From: Amycolatopsis sp. FDAARGOS 1241
GTDB taxonomy: Bacteria; Actinomycetota; Actinomycetes; Mycobacteriales; Pseudonocardiaceae
Length of the DNA: 64,000 nt
NCBI RefSeq assembly: GCF_016889705.1
Contig: NZ_CP069526.1
Span: forward strand, 7,964,001 to 8,028,000
Direction: 5' to 3'
Positions 42,394 through 51,069 of this stretch are shown piece by piece; position 1 is the stretch's first letter, and every line of letters begins with the position of its first letter. Both the position numbers and the translations under genes were made by a program. Below the pieces are notes generated by a model that saw nothing but the letters and a program-made list of their open reading frames with translations, had not been told where the DNA came from and made no database searches.

Positions 42394-42935
42394 GCGACGT
42401 GATCGTCGACGATGCCGGTTGCCTGCATGAGCGCGTAGCAGGTCGTGGGACCGAGGAAGACGAAGCCGCGCTTCTTGAGCGCCTTCGCCATGGCCTTGGA
42501 CTCGTCGGTCACCGCCGGCACGTCGGCCATCGTCTTCGGCCGCACGTGCTTCTCGGGGGCGAACGACCACAGCAGCTCGTCGAGCGGCACGTCGAGCTGC
42601 GCGATCGCGCGCGCGTTGCCGATGGCCGCGAGGATCTTGGCGCGGTTGCGCACGATGCCGGCGTCGGCCATCAGCCGCTCGACGTCGGCGTCGCCGAAGC
42701 GCGCGACCTTCGCCGGCTGGAACTGGCGGAAGGCCTTCCGGAAGTTCTCCCGCTTGCGCAGGATCGTGATCCACGACAGACCCGACTGGAACGACTCGAG
42801 GCACAGCCGCTCGTACAGCGCGACCTCGCCGTGCAGCGGCGTGCCCCACTCCTCGTCGTGGTAGGCCGTGTAGTCCACGGTCGAGTTGCCCCACGAACAG
42901 CGCGAAACGCCGTCTTCGCCCAGCAGACCCGTCAT
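42372..42935 (-). CDS. tag: DNA-3-methyladenine glycosylase I
   Basis: A 187-residue TAG enzyme. Zinc ligands C13, H26, H179 and C183 correspond to Cys4, His17, His175 and Cys179 of E. coli Tag, and E47 in LCLESFQSGLSW corresponds to the catalytic/base-recognition Glu38. It excises 3-methyladenine from alkylated DNA. The ATG overlaps the upstream SRPBCC gene's stop by 4 nt, the last link of a five-gene coupled minus-strand run. The M. tuberculosis counterpart is Rv1210 (tagA). Confidence 0.94.
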   Translation of the reverse strand: MTGLLGEDGVSRCSWGNSTVDYTAYHDEEWGTPLHGEVALYERLCLESFQSGLSWITILRKRENFRKAFRQFQPAKVARFGDADVERLMADAGIVRNRAKILAAIGNARAIAQLDVPLDELLWSFAPEKHVRPKTMADVPAVTDESKAMAKALKKRGFVFLGPTTCYALMQATGIVDDHVAGCFRAG

Positions 42936-43393
42936 CGGCCGCCCACCGTGTAGTCCTGGACGAACTTCGCGAACCGCTTCATCGAGTACCGCAGCCCGAG
43001 CGAGAACGCCGGGCGCACCACCGGCCAGCCGACGCGCCCGAGAAGGCCGAACGGCAGGTCGAGGTGCTCGGCCCAGACGAACGTGGAGCGGGCCGGCCCG
43101 TTGGCCACGACCTGGAACGCCGCGGTGCCGCGCACGAGGCTGCCGACGTGGCGCATCGTCACGCGCAGCGGCGGCTCCCAGGCGGTGACCTCCATGGTGT
43201 CGGTGAAGAGCCCGACGCCGGCGATCCCCGTGGTCGCCGCGATCTTCGAGCCGACGCTGCGGCCGTTGCCTTCGAGCACCTCCACCGTGGTGCCGAGGAT
43301 CCACTCGTGCTGCCGCGGCCAGTCGGTGAGCGCGAGCCACGTCGTCCCGGCCGGGGCGCCGACCTCGACCGACAGCACCAGGTCGCTACTCAC
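42932..43393 (-). CDS. SRPBCC (START/polyketide cyclase-like) family protein
   Basis: A 153-residue protein with the SRPBCC pattern: an N-terminal strand (LVLSVEVGAPAGTTWLALTDW), a middle of antiparallel strands (TMEVTAWEPPLRVTMRHVG, AAFQVVANGPARSTFVWAEH) and a long C-terminal helix (LRYSMKRFAKFVQDY). It would bind a hydrophobic ligand; no enzyme function is implied. It overlaps tag downstream (ATGA) and the DivIVA-like gene upstream (GTGA). Confidence 0.85.
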   Translation of the reverse strand: MSSDLVLSVEVGAPAGTTWLALTDWPRQHEWILGTTVEVLEGNGRSVGSKIAATTGIAGVGLFTDTMEVTAWEPPLRVTMRHVGSLVRGTAAFQVVANGPARSTFVWAEHLDLPFGLLGRVGWPVVRPAFSLGLRYSMKRFAKFVQDYTVGGR

Positions 43394-43700
43394 CCGCAGG
43401 CCTCGGTTCCCGCCCGGCCGCCTCCAGCTCCGCGACGCGGCCGCGCAGCTCGTCGAGCTCCACCCCGAGCCGGCGCATCACCCAGTCCACTTCGGACATC
43501 TTGTAGCCGCGCAGCACGAGCTGGTAGCGCACCTGCCGCACGTCTTCACCCGTGATGTCCTCGGCGGGCAGGCGGGTGGGCGAGCTGCCCGGCGGCAGCG
43601 GGGCCAGCTCCTCGCCCCGGCCGAACACCACGGCGGCGAGCAGGAACACCACGGCGGCCACCAGCAGCATGACTACGAGGTAGATCAGCGCGGTCGTCAC
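43386..43700 (-). CDS. DivIVA-domain membrane protein (Rv1209 type)
   Basis: A 104-residue protein. An N-terminal transmembrane helix (LIYLVVMLLVAAVVFLLAAVVF) is followed by a linker with ITGEDVRQVRYQLVLRGYKMSEVDWVMRRL, a DivIVA/septum-site-like motif, and a short coiled coil (LGVELDELRGRVAELEAAG). It is likely a membrane-bound partner of polar growth or cell-wall machinery. GTG at 43700 overlaps the upstream stop (GTGA). In M. tuberculosis the counterpart also sits between gpgS and tagA. Confidence 0.85.
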   Translation of the reverse strand: MTTALIYLVVMLLVAAVVFLLAAVVFGRGEELAPLPPGSSPTRLPAEDITGEDVRQVRYQLVLRGYKMSEVDWVMRRLGVELDELRGRVAELEAAGREPRPAGE

Positions 43701-44371
43701 GCCACGATCGTGGCACACCGCGCCATCGAACGTCGCGCGAGCACAACCAGACGCACCGACAGCAGTACGTAGGCCACCATCAGCAACACGCACGGAACGG
43801 ACAGGAACAACCGCGAAACGTCGACGAAGCCCGTCGCCACCACGAGCGTGAGCACGGACGCGAGGTTGATGCCGACGGCGCCGGCGATGAAGAACCCGCA
43901 CGTGCGCGCCAGGCGGATCCCGTCGACGCGCCGGCTCAGCCAGCGAGCGCACACCAGCGCGACGAGCCCCACCGCGGGCACCACGAACACCGCGCCGTGC
44001 GAGAAGTGCGTGGCGAGGCGGTACCACTCGGGCGTCGGGGTCGACAGGCGCGTCCAGTCGCCGAAGGTGAGGATCCGGGCGAAGTCCCATGAAAGCTGCA
44101 TCGCGGGCACCCCCAACACGAGCTTCCACAGCGTGCGCACGCCACTGTGCATGGACAGCTCCGCCTGGTAGTCGCCGGCGATCACGTCGACGCCGCCGAA
44201 GTCGGCCACCGCGCGGCGCTCGGCTTCGTGGCCGGGCAACCCGCCTTCGCGGTACGCGGCGGCCGCGTCGTGCAGGCCGTCGCGCGCCTCCGCCAGCAGG
44301 TCGTCCTTCGTCGACCGGCAGCCCACGAGGCGCCGGTCGAGGTCCGCGAGGTACCCCTCGATCACAGTCAT
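43697..44371 (-). CDS. Permease-prefix-domain membrane protein
   Basis: A 224-residue protein. The N-terminal part (MTVIEGYLADLDRRLVG, then LLAEARDGLHDAAAAY, HEAERRAVADFGGVD) is the DUF1700-like 'permease prefix domain'. About four membrane helices follow (around 95-115, 125-145, 160-180 and 190-212). Such genes usually sit directly after a PadR regulator and are controlled by it; that is the order here. Function unknown, probably a membrane-stress or antimicrobial-response module. It overlaps the DivIVA-like gene by 4 nt. Confidence 0.82.
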   Translation of the reverse strand: MTVIEGYLADLDRRLVGCRSTKDDLLAEARDGLHDAAAAYREGGLPGHEAERRAVADFGGVDVIAGDYQAELSMHSGVRTLWKLVLGVPAMQLSWDFARILTFGDWTRLSTPTPEWYRLATHFSHGAVFVVPAVGLVALVCARWLSRRVDGIRLARTCGFFIAGAVGINLASVLTLVVATGFVDVSRLFLSVPCVLLMVAYVLLSVRLVVLARRSMARCATIVA

Positions 44372-44418
44372 GCCCGCTCCTCCCCCACCCCGCGGTCCGG
44401 CGAACCGCGGACCCGCGC

Positions 44419-44742
44419 TCACGCTCCCGCCTGGAGGACGCCGCCGATCACCGTCGTGAACTCCCGCCACTCGGCCCGCTCAGCGGCGAGCGCCTGCTGC
44501 CCGGAGCGGGTGAGCCGGTAGGTGCGGCGCTTGCGCCCGGCCACCACGTCCCACTCGCTGGCCAGGTAGCCGGCCCGCTCCAGCCTGCGCAGCGCCGGGT
44601 ACACGGTCCCGGTCGGCAGGTCGAGCGCACCGTCGCTGCGCAGCGCGAGCGCCTCGATGATCGCGTAGCCGTGCAGCTTCCGGCCGTCGAGCACAGCCAG
44701 CAGCAGCGCGTCCAGGTGCCCGCGCAACGTGTCCGCCTTCAT
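44419..44742 (-). CDS. PadR family transcriptional regulator
   Basis: A 107-residue single-domain PadR (PadR-s1 type): MKADTLRGHLDALLLAVLDGRKLHGYAIIEAL, the winged helix with PTGTVYPALRRLERAGYL, and the beta-wing GRKRRTYRLTRSGQQAL. It likely represses its own operon including the permease-prefix gene 47 bp downstream. The GCTACATGTAGC palindrome in the divergent spacer to cydA may be its operator. Confidence 0.92.
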   Translation of the reverse strand: MKADTLRGHLDALLLAVLDGRKLHGYAIIEALALRSDGALDLPTGTVYPALRRLERAGYLASEWDVVAGRKRRTYRLTRSGQQALAAERAEWREFTTVIGGVLQAGA

Positions 44743-44846
44743 AGGTGGGCAGTCTACTCATGCCAACGCCGGAAGGGTAATCCCCGGTTCAGCGGACGGG
44801 ATACCGGGGATGACCCTGAGATGACCCGGATCTCATAGATTTCTTT

Positions 44847-44872
44847 GCTACATGTAGCCGAGCTACGTATAG
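44847..44872. promoter_or_regulatory. Palindrome upstream of cydA
   Basis: GCTACATGTAGC (44847-44858) is a perfect 12-bp palindrome followed after 3 nt by a partial copy GCTACGTATAG (44862-44872). It ends 11 nt before the cydA ATG and 105 bp before the divergent padR ATG, a position suited to repressing cydA; the TACAT/ATGTA core resembles PadR and BlaI-type operators. Confidence 0.5.
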
Positions 44873-44883
44873 ACTCCGCGGCC

Positions 44884-46056
44884 ATGGACCCACTACCGAT
44901 CGCGAGACTCCAGTTCGCGACGACTACGTCGTTCCACTTCCTGTTCGTGCTGCTCACCCTGGGTTTGGTGACCGTCGTGGCGATCACCCAGACCCGGGCG
45001 ACCATCAGCGGCACCCCGCAGCTGCTCCGGATGACCCGGTTCTGGGGCCGCCTCTACGTGATCAATTACGCGCTCGGCATCGCCACCGGAATCGTCATGG
45101 AATTCCAGTTCGGGCTGACGTGGACCGGGCTTTCCGCATTCGCCGGTGACGTTTTCGGAGCGCCACTGGCGATCGAGACGCTCGTGGCGTTCTTCCTCGA
45201 GTCCACATTCCTGGGCTTGTGGATCTTCGGCTGGGGCCGGCTGAACAAGTGGGTGCACCTGGCCACGATCTGGCTCGTCACGCTCACCGCGTACGCGTCG
45301 GCGCTGTTCATCATGGTCGCCAACTCGTTCCTGCAGAACCCGGTCGGCAGCCACCCCGAGAACGGTGTGCTGCGGCTCGACGACTTCGGTGCCCTGCTCA
45401 CGAACCCGGCGCTCGTCGCGTCGCTGCCGCACGTGCTGGCAGCCGCACTGGCCACCGGCGGCTTCTTCGTGGTCGGCGTGAGCGCCTACCACTTCATCAA
45501 GCGCACGCCCGAGGTCGACTTCTTCCGCCGCTCGATGCGAACCGGCGTGGTGACGGCACTGGTCGGCAGCATCCTGGTGATCCAGCAGGGTTTCGCGCAG
45601 TTCGGCGAACTGGCCAAGTACCAGCCGCACAAGCTCGACGGCAACAGCACCGGGGTCGCCACGCCACTGGGTGTGATGGTGACCATCGGGTTCGTCATGT
45701 TCCTGTGCACGGTGATCGGCACCGTGCTGCTCTACCGCAACTGGCTGATGCGCGCCCGCCCGCTGCTCTACCTGATGGTGCCCGCGATCGCGCTGCCGTT
45801 CGGCGCGGCGATCGGCGGCTGGCTCGTGCGGGAAATCGGGCGCCAGCCCTGGCTGGTCTGGGGGAAGCTGCGCACGGCCGACGCGATCTCCGGGGTGAGC
45901 GCGGGGAAGATCCTGTTCTCGTTCGTCGCGTTCGGTGTGCTCTTCGCCGCCCTCGCCGTGGCCGACTGGGTGCTTCTGTCGCGGATCGCGCGGCGCGGCC
46001 CCGAGCCCGAAGAGGCGCCGGCCGAGCCCGAACTGCCCGTGCTGAGCGGAGTCTGA
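44884..46056 (+). CDS. cydA: Cytochrome bd oxidase subunit I
   Basis: A 390-residue CydA: IARLQFATTTSFHFLFVLLTLG with H18 as the probable high-spin haem ligand, GIATGIVMEFQFG (near 70), the quinol-binding loop region and the conserved GRQPWLVWG near residue 320. Its length fits the short-Q-loop class. The complex reduces oxygen to water with menaquinol under low oxygen or stress. The ATG at 44884 immediately follows an operator-like palindrome. cydB starts 2 nt after the stop. Confidence 0.94.
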   Translation: MDPLPIARLQFATTTSFHFLFVLLTLGLVTVVAITQTRATISGTPQLLRMTRFWGRLYVINYALGIATGIVMEFQFGLTWTGLSAFAGDVFGAPLAIETLVAFFLESTFLGLWIFGWGRLNKWVHLATIWLVTLTAYASALFIMVANSFLQNPVGSHPENGVLRLDDFGALLTNPALVASLPHVLAAALATGGFFVVGVSAYHFIKRTPEVDFFRRSMRTGVVTALVGSILVIQQGFAQFGELAKYQPHKLDGNSTGVATPLGVMVTIGFVMFLCTVIGTVLLYRNWLMRARPLLYLMVPAIALPFGAAIGGWLVREIGRQPWLVWGKLRTADAISGVSAGKILFSFVAFGVLFAALAVADWVLLSRIARRGPEPEEAPAEPELPVLSGV

Positions 46057-46058
46057 TC

Positions 46059-47054
46059 ATGGTGACGATCTGGTGGTGCGTGCTCGGCCTGCTGCTCGGG
46101 GGCTACTTCGCGCTCGCGGGCTACGACTACGGCGTCGGCTTCCTGCTGCCCGGCCTCGGCCGCGACGAACCGCAGCAGCGGCGCGCGCTGGGGGCGCTCG
46201 GGCCGTTCTTCCTGGCCAACGAGGTGTGGCTGATCGCCGCGGTGGGCGTGCTGTTCGGCGCGTTCCCGCATCTGGAGGGGCGGGTGTTCGCCGGCGCCTA
46301 CGTGCTGGTGGTGACGCTGCTGCTCGGGCTCGTCGCGTTCACGGCCTCGGTGCAGCTGCGCAGCCGCCGGCCCGAAGCGCGCCGGGGGCCGTGGACGTTC
46401 GGCATCACGGCGGGCGCGCTCGTGACGACGGTGTCGTGGGGCCTGTTCCTCGGCAACCTCGTGCTCGGCCTGCCCGTGGATTCGCGCGGCAACCCGGTCG
46501 ACGACGTCCTCGCGCTCTTCGACCCGTACGCCGTGCTGTGGGGGCTCGGGTTCGTGGCGCTGTTCGGACTGCAGGCGGCGGTGTTCCTCACCGTGCGCGG
46601 TCCGGCGGAGCTCGCGGGGCGCGCGGCGCGGTTCGCCCGGTCCTTCACGGCACCGGCCGGCACGTTCCTGGTGGTGGCCACGGCGTGGGGCGCGCTGGCC
46701 GTGCCGGGCGCGTCGTGGCTCGCGATCGTGGTGACGGCCGTGGCGCTGGCCGCGTTCGGCGTTGTCCTGTTCGGACTGCGGACGCGCCGGTTCCGGCTCG
46801 CGCTGCCCGCCGCCATGCTGCTGTCGGCGACGCCGGCGCTGCTCGTGGGCGTGCTGCGGTTCCCGACGGTCCTGGTGTCCACTTCGGACCCTTCGTACGC
46901 GCTGACCGTTCAGGACGCCGCCACGGCGCCGGAGACGGCCGCGCTGCTGGGCTGGTTCGCGGTGCCCGCGCTCGTGGTGCTGGTCGTCGTGCAGTGGCTG
47001 ACCTGGCGCGCGAACCGCGGTCCCGTGGACCGGCAGTCGCTGCTGCACTTCTAG
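46059..47054 (+). CDS. cydB: Cytochrome bd oxidase subunit II
   Basis: A 331-residue, 8-9 helix protein with CydB signatures: WWCVLGLLLGGYFALAGYDYGVG (N-terminal), NEVWLIAAVGVLFGAFP near residue 54 and YALTVQDAATAPET near residue 290. It completes the oxidase with CydA. It begins 2 nt after cydA and is followed by cydD after a 13-bp gap with GAGGGGG. Confidence 0.93.
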   Translation: MVTIWWCVLGLLLGGYFALAGYDYGVGFLLPGLGRDEPQQRRALGALGPFFLANEVWLIAAVGVLFGAFPHLEGRVFAGAYVLVVTLLLGLVAFTASVQLRSRRPEARRGPWTFGITAGALVTTVSWGLFLGNLVLGLPVDSRGNPVDDVLALFDPYAVLWGLGFVALFGLQAAVFLTVRGPAELAGRAARFARSFTAPAGTFLVVATAWGALAVPGASWLAIVVTAVALAAFGVVLFGLRTRRFRLALPAAMLLSATPALLVGVLRFPTVLVSTSDPSYALTVQDAATAPETAALLGWFAVPALVVLVVVQWLTWRANRGPVDRQSLLHF

Positions 47055-47067
47055 AGGGGGAACGGGA

Positions 47068-48621
47068 ATGCCGTCCTTGCCCGGCTTGCGCCGGTACCTG
47101 GCCGTGCTCGGGGTGCTCGGCGCGCTGACCGCCGGCGCCGTCCTCGTGCAGGCCGAAGGCCTCGCGAAGCTGCTGACCGGTGGTGGCGTCGGGGTCGCGC
47201 TGCTCGTCGCCGTGGCCGCTCGGGTGCTGCTCGCGCTCGCGCAGGGGGTCGTCACCGGCCGCTTCGCGGCGGGCGCGCAGGCCGGGCTGCGGCGCCGGCT
47301 GCTCGGCTCGTCCGCCGACGCCGGCGTGGTCACCACGCAGGTCACCAAGGGGGTGGACGCGACCACGGGTTACCTCACCGGGTACCTGCCTGCGCTGGTG
47401 CTGTCGGTGCTCGTGCCGGTGGCCGTGGTGGCGCGGCTGTTCACGACGGACCTGACGTCGGCGTTGATCGTGGTCGCGACGCTGCCGCTGATCCCGGTGT
47501 TCGCCGCGCTGGTCGGCGCGCGGGCTAAGGCGCGCACCGAACGACAGTGGGCGCTGCTGACCCGACTGGGCGGGCACTTCCTCGACACCGTGCGCGGTCT
47601 GCCGACGCTCAAGCTGTTCGGCCGGGCCCGCGCCCAGGCGGACACCGTGCGGACCATGGCCGGCGCCCACGCGGACGCGACGCTCGGCACGCTGCGCGTG
47701 GCTTTCCTGTCCTCGCTGGTGCTGGAACTGGTGGCGACGATGTCGATCGCGCTCATCGCCGTGCCGATCGGGTTCCGCCTGCTCGAGGGCTCGCTCGACG
47801 CGCACACGGCGATGCTCGTGCTGGTGCTCGCGCCCGAGGCGTACCTGCCGCTGCGCGCGGCCGGGGCGAAGTTCCACTCGGCGGCCGAGGGGCTCACTGC
47901 GTTGCGGGAAGCCCTGGCCACGCCGGTGCCGGCTCGGCGAAGTGGCGCGCTCACGCGGCCGGCCGGGCCGCCGGAGCTCGTGGTCGAGGGAGTTTCGGTG
48001 CACTACGGCGAAGTGGTGGCACTGTCCGAAGTGGACCTCGTTGTCGGGCGGGGTGAGCACGTGGCTCTCACCGGGCTGAGCGGATCGGGCAAGTCGACGC
48101 TGCTGGCGGTGCTGCTCGGTTTCGTCACGCCGACGTCGGGCCGGGTGCTCGTGGACGGCGTCGATCTGCGCTCGCTCGACCACGCGGCCTGGCTGCGCGA
48201 CACGGCGTGGCTGCCGCAGCGGCCGACGCTGTTCAGCGGCACGGTCGCCGACAACATCGCGCTCGGCTCCGCGTGCGACGTCCCGGCCGCGGCGCGGGCG
48301 GCCGCGCTCGACGACGTGATCGCCGGGCTGCCCGCGGGTTACGCGACCCGCATCGGCGAGCTGGGCGCGGGATTGTCCGCGGGGCAACGGCAACGCGTCG
48401 GCTTGGCGCGCGCGTTGGCCCGGACCGGCGCGGGGCTCGTGCTGCTCGACGAACCGACGGCGCAGCTGGACCTCAGGACGGAACAGGCGGTGCTCGACGG
48501 CACGCGGCGGTTGCTGCGCGGGCGCACGGCCGTGTTCGTCGCCCACCACCCGGCGCTGGCCGACTTGGCCACGCGCACGATCACGGTGGTGGGCGGGCGC
48601 GTGCCGGAGGCGGTCCGGTGA
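47068..48621 (+). CDS. cydD: Thiol reductant ABC exporter subunit CydD
   Basis: A 517-residue half-transporter: six membrane helices (1-300) then an ATPase with Walker A GLSGSGKST (near 336), signature LSAGQRQRV and Walker B LVLLDEPTAQLD. With CydC it exports glutathione or cysteine-type thiols needed for bd oxidase assembly. The stop overlaps the cydC start by 4 nt. Confidence 0.92.
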   Translation: MPSLPGLRRYLAVLGVLGALTAGAVLVQAEGLAKLLTGGGVGVALLVAVAARVLLALAQGVVTGRFAAGAQAGLRRRLLGSSADAGVVTTQVTKGVDATTGYLTGYLPALVLSVLVPVAVVARLFTTDLTSALIVVATLPLIPVFAALVGARAKARTERQWALLTRLGGHFLDTVRGLPTLKLFGRARAQADTVRTMAGAHADATLGTLRVAFLSSLVLELVATMSIALIAVPIGFRLLEGSLDAHTAMLVLVLAPEAYLPLRAAGAKFHSAAEGLTALREALATPVPARRSGALTRPAGPPELVVEGVSVHYGEVVALSEVDLVVGRGEHVALTGLSGSGKSTLLAVLLGFVTPTSGRVLVDGVDLRSLDHAAWLRDTAWLPQRPTLFSGTVADNIALGSACDVPAAARAAALDDVIAGLPAGYATRIGELGAGLSAGQRQRVGLARALARTGAGLVLLDEPTAQLDLRTEQAVLDGTRRLLRGRTAVFVAHHPALADLATRTITVVGGRVPEAVR

Positions 48622-50174
48622 ACGGCACGCGGCTGATCCGGGCGGCGCTGCTGGCCGCTGGGGCCGAACTGGCCGGGCTGGCGCTCACCGGCACCGCGGC
48701 CTGGCTGCTCATGCGCGCGGCCGAACGGCCACCACTCGCCGCGCTGACCGTCGCGATCGTGGCGGTGCGCGTGTTCGCGCTGGCGCGCGGGGGGTTGCGC
48801 TACGCCGAACGCCTGGCCGGGCACGAGGTCGTGCTGCGGTACCTCGGTGCGCTGCGGGCACGGGTGTACGAAGCGCTCGTGCCGCGGCGCGTGGCGGAGC
48901 ACTCGGGGGCAGACCTCGCGACACGACTGGTGTCCGATGTGGACTCCGTGCAGGACGCGGTCCTGCGGTTGGCGCTACCGGCTGTTGTGGCGGGGATCGT
49001 CGGAGTGGCGGTGACGGTCACGGTGGGCCTGGTGAGTCTTGCGGCCGCCGCCGTGGTGGTGGCCGGGCTGGCGGTCGCCGGGGTGGTGCTGCCGTGGCTC
49101 GCCGCGCGGGTCACGGCGAAGAGCCAGGCGCTGACCTCACCGGCGCGGCAGGAGCTGGCCGAGCGCACGGTGGAACTGGTGACGGGCCGGCGTGAGCTCG
49201 TGGCATACGGCGCGGAAGCCGAGGCGACGGCGGCCGCCGGCTCGGTGATCGACGGGATCACCGCGCGGGTGCGCGGAACCTCGGCGTGGCTCGCGGTCCT
49301 GACCGCGGCGGGCGCGTTGGTGCAGCTCGCTTCGATGGCGGCGGTGGCGCTGCTGGCCGGCGCGAGCGTCCCCGTCACGGCGGCGCTGACCCTGGTCGTG
49401 CTGGCGCTGTTCGAGATCGTCCTGCCCCTCACGGCCGCCGCCCAGCGCGTGCCTGAGCTGAGGGCCTCACTCGGGCGCGTGCGGGAACTGCTGGCGACCA
49501 CCCCCGCCGAGCCGCCGGAGCGGACCGGGCCCGGGCACCTGCGGCTGACCGGCGTCGGCGTGCGGCACCCCGGCCGCGTCGCGGCTCTCGACGGCGTCGA
49601 CCTCGACCTGCCGCCGGACACGCGGCTCGGCGTGCTGGGCCCGTCGGGCGCGGGCAAGACGACGCTGCTGCACGTCCTGCTCGGGTTCACGGCGCCGACG
49701 TCGGGCCGCGCCACGCTCGACGGCCGGCCGATCGAGGGCCCGAACCCGCGGGTCGTGTCGGGCGCGCTCGCCGATGCGCACGTGTTCGCCACGACCGTCC
49801 GCGGGAACCTGCGGCTCGCCGCGCCGGACGCGGGCGAGGAAGAACTGCTCGCCGCGTGCGCCGTCGCCGACCTGGACGTGCCGCTCGACCGCGCCGCCGG
49901 CACGCTGTCGGGCGGCCAGCGTCAGCGGCTGGTGCTCGCGCGCGCCGTGCTCGCCGCGCCACCGGTGCTCGTGCTGGACGAACCCGTCGAAGGCCTCGAC
50001 GAAGCCCACGGCGCCGAGGTCCTCGCGCGCGTGCTCGCGGCCGCGAAGGGGAGCGTCGTGCTCGTGACGCACCGGCCCGAGCACCTCGCCGGTTTCGACC
50101 GCGTGCTCAGCCTCGAGGACGGGCGGCCCGCACCTCGCGCATCGGCGGCCGGTCCAGCACCGGGACCTCGGTGA
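48618..50174 (+). CDS. cydC: Thiol reductant ABC exporter subunit CydC
   Basis: A 518-residue half-transporter beginning MNGTRLIRAALLAAGAELAG, with six membrane helices, Walker A GPSGAGKTT (near 343), LSGGQRQRL and LVLDEPVEGLDEAH. GTG at 48618 overlaps cydD. The last 68 bp are also coding on the other strand (the 3' end of gpgS), so the two proteins share DNA in antiparallel orientation. Confidence 0.92.
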   Translation: MNGTRLIRAALLAAGAELAGLALTGTAAWLLMRAAERPPLAALTVAIVAVRVFALARGGLRYAERLAGHEVVLRYLGALRARVYEALVPRRVAEHSGADLATRLVSDVDSVQDAVLRLALPAVVAGIVGVAVTVTVGLVSLAAAAVVVAGLAVAGVVLPWLAARVTAKSQALTSPARQELAERTVELVTGRRELVAYGAEAEATAAAGSVIDGITARVRGTSAWLAVLTAAGALVQLASMAAVALLAGASVPVTAALTLVVLALFEIVLPLTAAAQRVPELRASLGRVRELLATTPAEPPERTGPGHLRLTGVGVRHPGRVAALDGVDLDLPPDTRLGVLGPSGAGKTTLLHVLLGFTAPTSGRATLDGRPIEGPNPRVVSGALADAHVFATTVRGNLRLAAPDAGEEELLAACAVADLDVPLDRAAGTLSGGQRQRLVLARAVLAAPPVLVLDEPVEGLDEAHGAEVLARVLAAAKGSVVLVTHRPEHLAGFDRVLSLEDGRPAPRASAAGPAPGPR

Positions 50175-51015
50175 CGTCGGGCAGCCACTCCCCCGACACC
50201 TGCACGAACTGGGTGAACCGGGCCGCTTCGTCGATCGGCCCGCCGCAGCGGGCCAGTGCCGTACCGAGGATCTGGCGCGCCATCACGCCCAGCTGCAGCA
50301 GCGAGCGGTTGCGGTGCTTGCGGACGCCGAGGTTGACCTGGGCGAGCCCGTCGAGGCCATAGCGCTCCTCGGCGTCGAGCAGCAGGCCGATCTCCACGCC
50401 GTAGCCGCCTGCGAAGGGCACGGACTCGAAGAACTCGCGCGTGCCCGCGTACTCGCCGCCGAGGGGTTGCACGAGCTCGCCGAGCGCCGGGCGCAGCGCG
50501 GAGAGGACCGGGCGGGCAAGGAGTTCGGTGACGCGGCCACCGCCCGTGCTCTCGAGCCGCAGCGGACGGCGGTAGAAGCCCTTGACCAGGTGCACACCGG
50601 ATTCGGTGAGCAGCGGGCCGAGCAACGCCGGCACGAACGCCGGGTCGGGGTCGACGAGATCGGAATCGAGGAACACCACGACGTCACCGCTGGTGGCCGC
50701 GAGCGACCGCCACAGCACCTCACCCTTGCCGGGCCGCGGCGCCACGCCGGGCAGCACGTCCTCGCGGTGCACGACGCGGGCGCCCGCCCGCTCGGCGACC
50801 TGAGCTGTCGCGTCGGTGGACCCGGAGTCGACGACCACGAGCTCGTCGACGACCGAGCCCAGCAGCGGGCGCACCGACGCGACGACGGCACCGACCGTCT
50901 GCTCCTCGTCCAGCGCCGGAAGCACCACGGAAACCGTGCGGTCACGCTTCGCCGCGAGGATGTCCGCGGGCGTCCACGCGGGTTCCTGCCAGGTGCGATG
51001 TTCGAACCAGCTCAT
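50107..51015 (-). CDS. gpgS: Glucosyl-3-phosphoglycerate synthase
   Basis: A 302-residue GT81-type glycosyltransferase (GpgS, Rv1208): VSVVLPALDEEQTVGAVVASV near residue 28, VVDSGSTDATAQ near 62, the DxD motif VVFLDSDLVDPDP near 115, and VNLGVRKHRNRSLLQLG near 228. It transfers glucose from UDP/GDP-glucose to 3-phosphoglycerate, the first step to methylglucose lipopolysaccharides or glucosylglycerate, a compatible solute. It is slightly shorter than the mycobacterial enzyme. The 3' end overlaps cydC. Confidence 0.93.
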   Translation of the reverse strand: MSWFEHRTWQEPAWTPADILAAKRDRTVSVVLPALDEEQTVGAVVASVRPLLGSVVDELVVVDSGSTDATAQVAERAGARVVHREDVLPGVAPRPGKGEVLWRSLAATSGDVVVFLDSDLVDPDPAFVPALLGPLLTESGVHLVKGFYRRPLRLESTGGGRVTELLARPVLSALRPALGELVQPLGGEYAGTREFFESVPFAGGYGVEIGLLLDAEERYGLDGLAQVNLGVRKHRNRSLLQLGVMARQILGTALARCGGPIDEAARFTQFVQVSGEWLPDVTEVPVLDRPPMREVRAARPRG

Positions 51016-51069
51016 CGGGCGATCGTGCCATGCTGGACCCGGCGACCTGTCCACCGGAGGGAGACCCCG

